A DNA stretch of 64,000 nucleotides. Origin: Paenibacillus eucommiae (GTDB lineage: Bacteria; Bacillota; Bacilli; Paenibacillales; NBRC-103111). How positions within the stretch are numbered: the first letter of the stretch is position 1; the number at the start of each line of letters is the position of its first letter. A program made the translations under genes and the position numbers. The stretch covers positions 124,001 to 188,000 of the forward strand of contig NZ_JAGGLB010000013.1 in assembly GCF_017874215.1 (NCBI RefSeq). Reading direction: 5' to 3'. This document shows positions 59,556-64,000 of this stretch, piece by piece. The notes beneath the pieces are model-generated. The model was not told the origin of the DNA and did no database searches. It was given only the letters and a program-made list of their open reading frames with translations.

Positions 59556-61402
59556 GCCTTAACCCCCTTCTCTTCCAATTCTTCAGGTTCAATATGGAAA
59601 CCGTGATCGTCATATAAAGAACGTACGATCATACAAATAAATGTCATAACAACTCCAGCACCAGCGACCCAGTGATGGCCATATATAAATCCATAACCAG
59701 CTATGAACAATCCGACTGACATAAGCAGCGGCAGAATGGATGGTGAAGGCATGTGGATGGATCCAACAGGTTCTGCAGGAATCATTTCTTTATTGCCAGC
59801 CATCTTTTCTTTCCAGAGTGCATCTAAACCACGTACGAGCGGAGTTTGTTTGAAGTTATACTCCGGTGCTGGTGAAGACATGGTCCACTCCAGCGTGCGT
59901 CCATCCCATGGATCCGCAGCAGCGTCTGCTTTTTTCCTGCTTACAATAATAATATTAATAAGGAAAACAATCATTCCGACTCCCATCAGGAAAGCCCCAA
60001 TGGTACTTATAAAGTTCCCTTCTTCTAACCCATTCCCCGGCTGGTAGGTGAATACGCGCCGCGGCATCCCCATAAGTCCAAGGAAATGCTGTGGAAAGAA
60101 TGTTAAATGGAAGCCAATAAAGAACGTCCAGAAATGAATTTTACCAAGAGTTTCATTAAGCATACGGCCAAACATCTTAGGCCACCAATAATAGGCTCCG
60201 GCAAACAATCCAAGGATTAGACCACCAACGATAACGTAATGAAAGTGGGCAACAACGAAATATGTGTCATGATACTGGAAGTCTGCCGCAGGAACCGCGA
60301 GCATAACCCCGGTAACTCCCCCCATTACGAATGTTGGGATAAATGCCGTTGCCCACATGTTAGCTGTAGTAAAACGGATCTGCCCACCCCATAATGTAAA
60401 CAACCAGTTGAATATTTTCACACCCGTTGGTATAGCAATCGCCATTGTAGCGATAGAGAAAATCGAGTTAGCTACTGGTCCCATACCTACTGTAAACATA
60501 TGGTGAACCCAAACCATGAAGCCCAAGAAGCCGATAAGTATGGTTGCAAATACCATGGAGCTGTAACCAAACAACCGTTTTTTGGAGAACGTTGAAACAA
60601 CTTCAGAAACGATACCGAAAGCAGGCAAAATCAGAATGTAAACTTCCGGGTGCCCGAAAATCCAGAATAAATGCTGCCATAAGACGGTGTTCCCGCCTCG
60701 ATTTACATCGAAGAAAGCTCCGTTAAACAAACGGTCAAACATCAACTCTACAAGTCCAACTGTGATTGCTGGAAAAGCAAGAAGAATAAGCGCTGATGTA
60801 ATTAGAACTGTCCATGTAAACATCGGCATTCTCATGTAGGTCATACCTGGCGCACGCATGTTAACGATCGTAACCAAAAAGTTAATACCACCAATTAGCG
60901 TACCGATACCAGCAATCTGCAGACCTAGTACATAGAAATCCGTACCCAGAAAATTCCCCGTATTATCCTGTAGAATAGATAAGGGTGCATAACCTGTCCA
61001 ACCAGCATTCGGCGCTCCACCAAGGAACCAGCTGGTGTTCATTAGTACTCCTCCGGCAAAGAACAGCCAGAAGCCCAATGAATTCAAGAAAGGGAATGCT
61101 ACGTCTCTTGCACCAATCTGTAAAGGTACAATTGCATTCATAAATCCGAAGATGATGGGCATCGCTGCAAAGAAAATCATCGTCGTTCCGTGCATAGTCG
61201 TTAATTGATTAAACGTATCCCCGATAAAAATCTTCTGATCGGGAAATGCAAGCTGAATCCGGATAAGAATCGCTTCAAGTCCTCCTAAGATGAAGAAGAA
61301 GCCGCCTGCCAGCATATACAGAATTCCGATTTTTTTATGATCGACTGTTGTAAGCCAATCCATTAAACCGCTGTATCGTTTGACCGTGTGAGTGTGAGCC
61401 AA
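59552..61402 (-). CDS. ctaD: Cytochrome c oxidase subunit I (CtaD)
   Basis: This is the catalytic subunit I with haem a, haem a3 and CuB, 616 residues. The ligands are visible: LTTMHGTTMIFFAAMP (low-spin haem His), WIFGHPEVYILILPAFG (CuB His cross-linked to Tyr), VWVHHMFTVG (two CuB His) and AHFHYVIVGG (haem a3 and haem a His). The YHDTYFVVAHFHYV region suits an A-type oxidase. Translation starts at TTG 61402 behind AAAGGAGGT. Confidence 0.96.
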   Translation of the reverse strand: MAHTHTVKRYSGLMDWLTTVDHKKIGILYMLAGGFFFILGGLEAILIRIQLAFPDQKIFIGDTFNQLTTMHGTTMIFFAAMPIIFGFMNAIVPLQIGARDVAFPFLNSLGFWLFFAGGVLMNTSWFLGGAPNAGWTGYAPLSILQDNTGNFLGTDFYVLGLQIAGIGTLIGGINFLVTIVNMRAPGMTYMRMPMFTWTVLITSALILLAFPAITVGLVELMFDRLFNGAFFDVNRGGNTVLWQHLFWIFGHPEVYILILPAFGIVSEVVSTFSKKRLFGYSSMVFATILIGFLGFMVWVHHMFTVGMGPVANSIFSIATMAIAIPTGVKIFNWLFTLWGGQIRFTTANMWATAFIPTFVMGGVTGVMLAVPAADFQYHDTYFVVAHFHYVIVGGLILGLFAGAYYWWPKMFGRMLNETLGKIHFWTFFIGFHLTFFPQHFLGLMGMPRRVFTYQPGNGLEEGNFISTIGAFLMGVGMIVFLINIIIVSRKKADAAADPWDGRTLEWTMSSPAPEYNFKQTPLVRGLDALWKEKMAGNKEMIPAEPVGSIHMPSPSILPLLMSVGLFIAGYGFIYGHHWVAGAGVVMTFICMIVRSLYDDHGFHIEPEELEEKGVKA

Positions 61403-61464
61403 CGCATTTACCTCCTTTAGCGTTTTCCCTTAGGAAAACTGACTTTCGTAGACATTTAAGTGTT

Positions 61465-62481
61465 TTATTTCAAGGACTCCAGATACTGGACGATGTCTTT
61501 GATTTGATTGTCGTCAAGCGGACCACCAGCTTCTTTACCGAAAGCAGGCATCTTGTTGCCTGGCTTCTGCTCAAGAGGATCCTTGATCCACAGTTCCATA
61601 TTCTCAGGAGTATGCTCCAAAACGCCAGCAAGCATGGATCGATCTGCAAATCCGTTAAGATTCGGCCCTAACCCCAATCCGCTAACATCTACAGCATGAC
61701 AGGACATGCAGTTATCTTTAAACAGCTGCTCTCCAGCTTGTGCGTTTGCTGGAATGGCGGTCGGAGCTTTCATACTTTCTACCCATGCGTTGAAATCATC
61801 AGGACTCTTGGAATTAACCTTAAAGTCCATCAAAGCATGTGAGGCTCCACATAGCTCGGCACATTTCCCTTGAAATAAAGCAATCTCACTTGCCTCTAAA
61901 TAGAAGACGTTAGCCATACCAGGATTTGTATCTATTTTCCCACCCAGAGACGGTACCCAGAAGGAGTGGTTAACATCGGCAGAAATTAGCTCAAAGGCAA
62001 TTTTCTTGTCAGTAGGTATAACCAAATCCTGAGCGGTAACAATTCCCAAATCAGGATATTCGAACTGCCACCAGAATTGATAAGCAGTGACTTTTACTTG
62101 AAGGGCATCTGGATCCTGCCTGTAATCGGTCGAATGCTTGAATGTGTAAGCAACAGTAGGTACTGCAAGCACTAGCAGCAGCAGGATAGGAATAACTGTC
62201 CAAATAATTTCAAGAACGTGATTTCCTTCTACTTGTTTAGGTACACCTGTTTGACCCTTCCGTGCACGAAAGCGAATCAATACAAATACATAAATAGCAA
62301 AAACGACAACAACAACTAAGGCCATAATAAACAGACTAAGCTTCATTAAATCAAATTGCTCTGAAGCTACTGGACCTTTGGGAACCAAAGCGGAAATCGT
62401 TGGATTACCACAACCGGTTAGCAGAAACGTCAATACCGCAAAAAGGGGAATTAGACGCCAATTTTTTTTCAATCGATTCAT
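61465..62481 (-). CDS. ctaC: Cytochrome c oxidase subunit II with cytochrome c domain (CtaC)
   Basis: This is subunit II of a caa3-type oxidase, 338 residues. The signal peptide ends in a lipobox (FLLTGC), two membrane helices follow, then the CuA domain (HSFWVPSLGGKIDTNPG, CAELCGASHALMDFKV). A C-terminal cytochrome c domain has CMSCH and axial Met in GNKMPAFG. The fused cytochrome c defines caa3 oxidases. The ATG at 62481 starts the lipoprotein signal; the frame is open to 62589. It is the first gene of the operon. Confidence 0.95.
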   Translation of the reverse strand: MNRLKKNWRLIPLFAVLTFLLTGCGNPTISALVPKGPVASEQFDLMKLSLFIMALVVVVVFAIYVFVLIRFRARKGQTGVPKQVEGNHVLEIIWTVIPILLLLVLAVPTVAYTFKHSTDYRQDPDALQVKVTAYQFWWQFEYPDLGIVTAQDLVIPTDKKIAFELISADVNHSFWVPSLGGKIDTNPGMANVFYLEASEIALFQGKCAELCGASHALMDFKVNSKSPDDFNAWVESMKAPTAIPANAQAGEQLFKDNCMSCHAVDVSGLGLGPNLNGFADRSMLAGVLEHTPENMELWIKDPLEQKPGNKMPAFGKEAGGPLDDNQIKDIVQYLESLK

Positions 62482-62770
62482 TTCTATCAGCCCCACTTTT
62501 GAACCATTATTTTTACTGCACAGAACTCGCCATTGTCTATTAATCGTACCACATTTATTAACTATAAATTCGTTAAAACCTTTTGTCAATCGCTGTAGCG
62601 AAGTTCACAAATTGTTCTTATACAGCGCTGCATCAATGTTTTCCTTCCCTCTAGATTTCCTTATTTGAACTTCTTTATACATAAAAGGTGGATAAATATC
62701 CAACGCATATTAAGAAAGCCTCCATACCATCCTATAGAAGGAGACCAAAATCCAAGGAGGCCTGTCCTAA

Positions 62771-63457
62771 ATGAGCGTTCAGAACTATTATCGGCTAACT
62801 GCCGCTTTCCTTTTACTGCTGCTTTTATCCGCCTGCTCCGTAGGCAAACAACCGGCAAAAATGAATTATGGACTACAGGGGGAAGACAAGACGGACTCGG
62901 AAAGATCTTATCAAACCCAGCAGCTTGTTGGGCCCGTTACCCATAATAACAGCTTGTTATCCTACAGCCAATCCCTTTCTAATATTGTTGCGGCTGCTAA
63001 CGGCGTCAATGCGGCTATTGTTATGACGACGGATCAGCGGGCTTATGTAGCTGTAATGATGGATAGTACAGCTACTGGTACCAAGGGAAAGACCCGAGAA
63101 ACGAATAATCAGGGTACAGTAACCGGCATTTACAATCCCGATACGCCAGAATCTGATTCCATGGATCCTAACAAGCTGAACAATGGCGCCAACAATGCAG
63201 AAACAGCTATACATCATGACCTGCTTGCTCATCGCTTCAAACAAGTATTGGCTGATAAAATCCGTTACAGCGCGCCATATTTACAAGATGTCTATATTTC
63301 TGCGAACCGTGATTTTGTCAATGAAATGAACCGTTACGCCCAAGAAAGCTGGAAAGGGAATTCGCTTCAACCTTATCTTTTACAATTTAATAAGCTTGTG
63401 ACGGATGTATTTGGAACTGAACAAGTACCTCCCCCCCAACCTGCTGCTCAGCGATAA
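62771..63457 (+). CDS. YhcN/YlaJ family sporulation lipoprotein
   Basis: This is a spore-associated lipoprotein of 228 residues. The signal peptide ends LLLLSAC. The conserved domain is seen in ANGVNAAIVMTTDQRAYVAVMM, IHHDLLAHRFKQVLADKIRY and PYLQDVYISANRDFVNEMNRY. Such proteins are made in the forespore and affect germination and outgrowth. The start follows AAGGAGG at ten bases. Single gene, ended by the hairpin at 63470-63514. Confidence 0.9.
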   Translation: MSVQNYYRLTAAFLLLLLLSACSVGKQPAKMNYGLQGEDKTDSERSYQTQQLVGPVTHNNSLLSYSQSLSNIVAAANGVNAAIVMTTDQRAYVAVMMDSTATGTKGKTRETNNQGTVTGIYNPDTPESDSMDPNKLNNGANNAETAIHHDLLAHRFKQVLADKIRYSAPYLQDVYISANRDFVNEMNRYAQESWKGNSLQPYLLQFNKLVTDVFGTEQVPPPQPAAQR

Positions 63458-63469
63458 AATCTGCTGTTA

Positions 63470-63514
63470 AAACAACATGGAGCGGATAGAATGGCTATCC
63501 GCTGTTTTATTTTT
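63470..63514 (+). terminator. Terminator of the YhcN/YlaJ-like gene
   Basis: AGCGGATAG (63481-63489) pairs perfectly with CTATCCGCT (63495-63503) around AATGG, with AAAACA/TGTTTT extending the base, then a T-rich run. Confidence 0.85.
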
Positions 63515-63584
63515 CCTCCTTCTGCTGTAGAATGGAGTGATATCACATTAAATTATGTAGAAACAAGGGAGCTGGCGAACCGAA

Positions 63585-64000
63585 ATGTCAAACGGATTTG
63601 CTTCACTAGGTATAAGAGAACAATTGGTTCAAAGGTTAAAGGAATCCGGAGTGGTCGAGCCAACGCCGATCCAGCGGCAAAGTATTCCCGCCCTGCTTTC
63701 AGGAACCGATATTATTGCACAAGCCCAGACTGGTACTGGAAAAACATTAGCTTTCGTTCTTCCCATACTGGAGTTAATAGATATAGAAAAAGAACATGTT
63801 CAAGCCCTGATACTAACTCCTACCCGGGAATTGGCTATTCAAATCACTGCAGAGCTAAATGAGCTTGCCCCTCTCGTGGGAGCAACTGTACTGGCAGCCT
63901 ATGGTGGACAAGATGTAGAACGTCAGCTCAGAAAGCTGCAAAAAAATATACATATAGTAGTAGGCACGCCGGGAAGATTGCTTGATCATTTACGCCGCGG
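63585..64000 (+). CDS. DEAD-box ATP-dependent RNA helicase (partial, cut by window edge)
   Basis: This is the N-terminal 138 residues of an RNA helicase. Motifs in order: Q motif (FASLGIREQLVQRLKESG, then EPTPIQ), Walker A AQTGTGKT, Ia LTPTRELA, the GG doublet in AAYGGQD and Ib GTPGRLLDHLRR. The rest, including DEAD, lies outside. The ATG at 63585 is the only start before the Q motif, although AAGGGAG is 13 bases away, which is rather far. Relatives such as CshA and DbpA act in mRNA decay or ribosome assembly; the part seen does not decide which. Confidence 0.9.
   Translation, partial: MSNGFASLGIREQLVQRLKESGVVEPTPIQRQSIPALLSGTDIIAQAQTGTGKTLAFVLPILELIDIEKEHVQALILTPTRELAIQITAELNELAPLVGATVLAAYGGQDVERQLRKLQKNIHIVVGTPGRLLDHLRR

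Overview
The window looks like chromosomal DNA of an endospore-forming member of the Paenibacillaceae, most likely a Paenibacillus. The signs are a GerA-type germinant receptor operon (31105-35412), a YhcN/YlaJ sporulation lipoprotein (62771-63457), a caa3 oxidase operon (57193-62481), secreted proteins with SLH domains, strong AAGGAGG ribosome sites with some TTG and GTG starts, and two carbohydrate-uptake loci with YesM/YesN or GntR regulators. I see no rRNA, tRNA, prophage or CRISPR array.

Layout. 1-2552: an ABC-2 exporter pair (cut at the left edge) and a secreted protein of unknown function. 2837-5981: a WrbA-type quinone reductase, an SLH/PrcB-type exported protein and a membrane-anchored esterase. 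6095-9300: a ComP/ComA-like two-component system with a divergent 60-residue ComX-like peptide gene. 9815-20951: carbohydrate locus 1, with an aldo/keto reductase, two sugar ABC permeases, a solute-binding protein, a GntR regulator fused to a solute-binding-protein domain, a Gfo/Idh oxidoreductase and a 1164-residue secreted carbohydrate-binding enzyme. Four of its promoters share the 16-bp site ACATGT-N4-ACATGT, and one also carries a perfect CcpA cre. 21140-26029: HelD and a three-gene ABC-2 transporter. 27379-30947: an LTA-synthase-like protein, a cytochrome c lipoprotein and an aldose-epimerase-like protein. 31105-35412: the germinant receptor genes A, C, D and B. 36156-36956: remnants of two dehydrogenase genes. 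37100-51482: carbohydrate locus 2, with a 1905-residue SLH/DUF4838 protein, a GH28-like protein, LplC/LplB-type permeases, a binding protein, and a YesN/YesM pair. 51624-52111: a relic of a Tn7-like transposon (tnsA fragment plus direct repeats). 52266-56596: a five-gene Ytr/Nat-like ABC operon behind a YtrA-type operator. 57193-62481: the cta operon. 62771-64000: the YhcN/YlaJ lipoprotein and the 5' part of a DEAD-box helicase gene.

The most unusual feature is a family of long, modular, non-coding intergenic elements with five full or partial copies (about 3500-3875, 26105-27262, 35413-36065, 56690-56775, 56890-57190). Three copies contain a core of four palindromes (arms TTTAACGATG and CATCGTTAAA) whose spacing is nearly fixed at 52, 61 and 52 bp. 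Two copies begin just after the stop codon of a gene read in the same direction, and one of these lies between the cta operon and its apparent terminator, so it is probably transcribed. A second module can fold into a long hairpin, and its outer stem shows a compensatory base change between copies.

The two carbohydrate loci appear to be Gram-positive polysaccharide-utilisation loci. Exported, surface-bound enzymes act on plant-type polysaccharide, lipoprotein binding proteins and paired permeases import the oligosaccharides, and intracellular enzymes and dedicated regulators complete each locus. Both have a stem-loop between the binding-protein gene and the first permease gene. All assignments are by reading the sequence; no database search or folding program was run.
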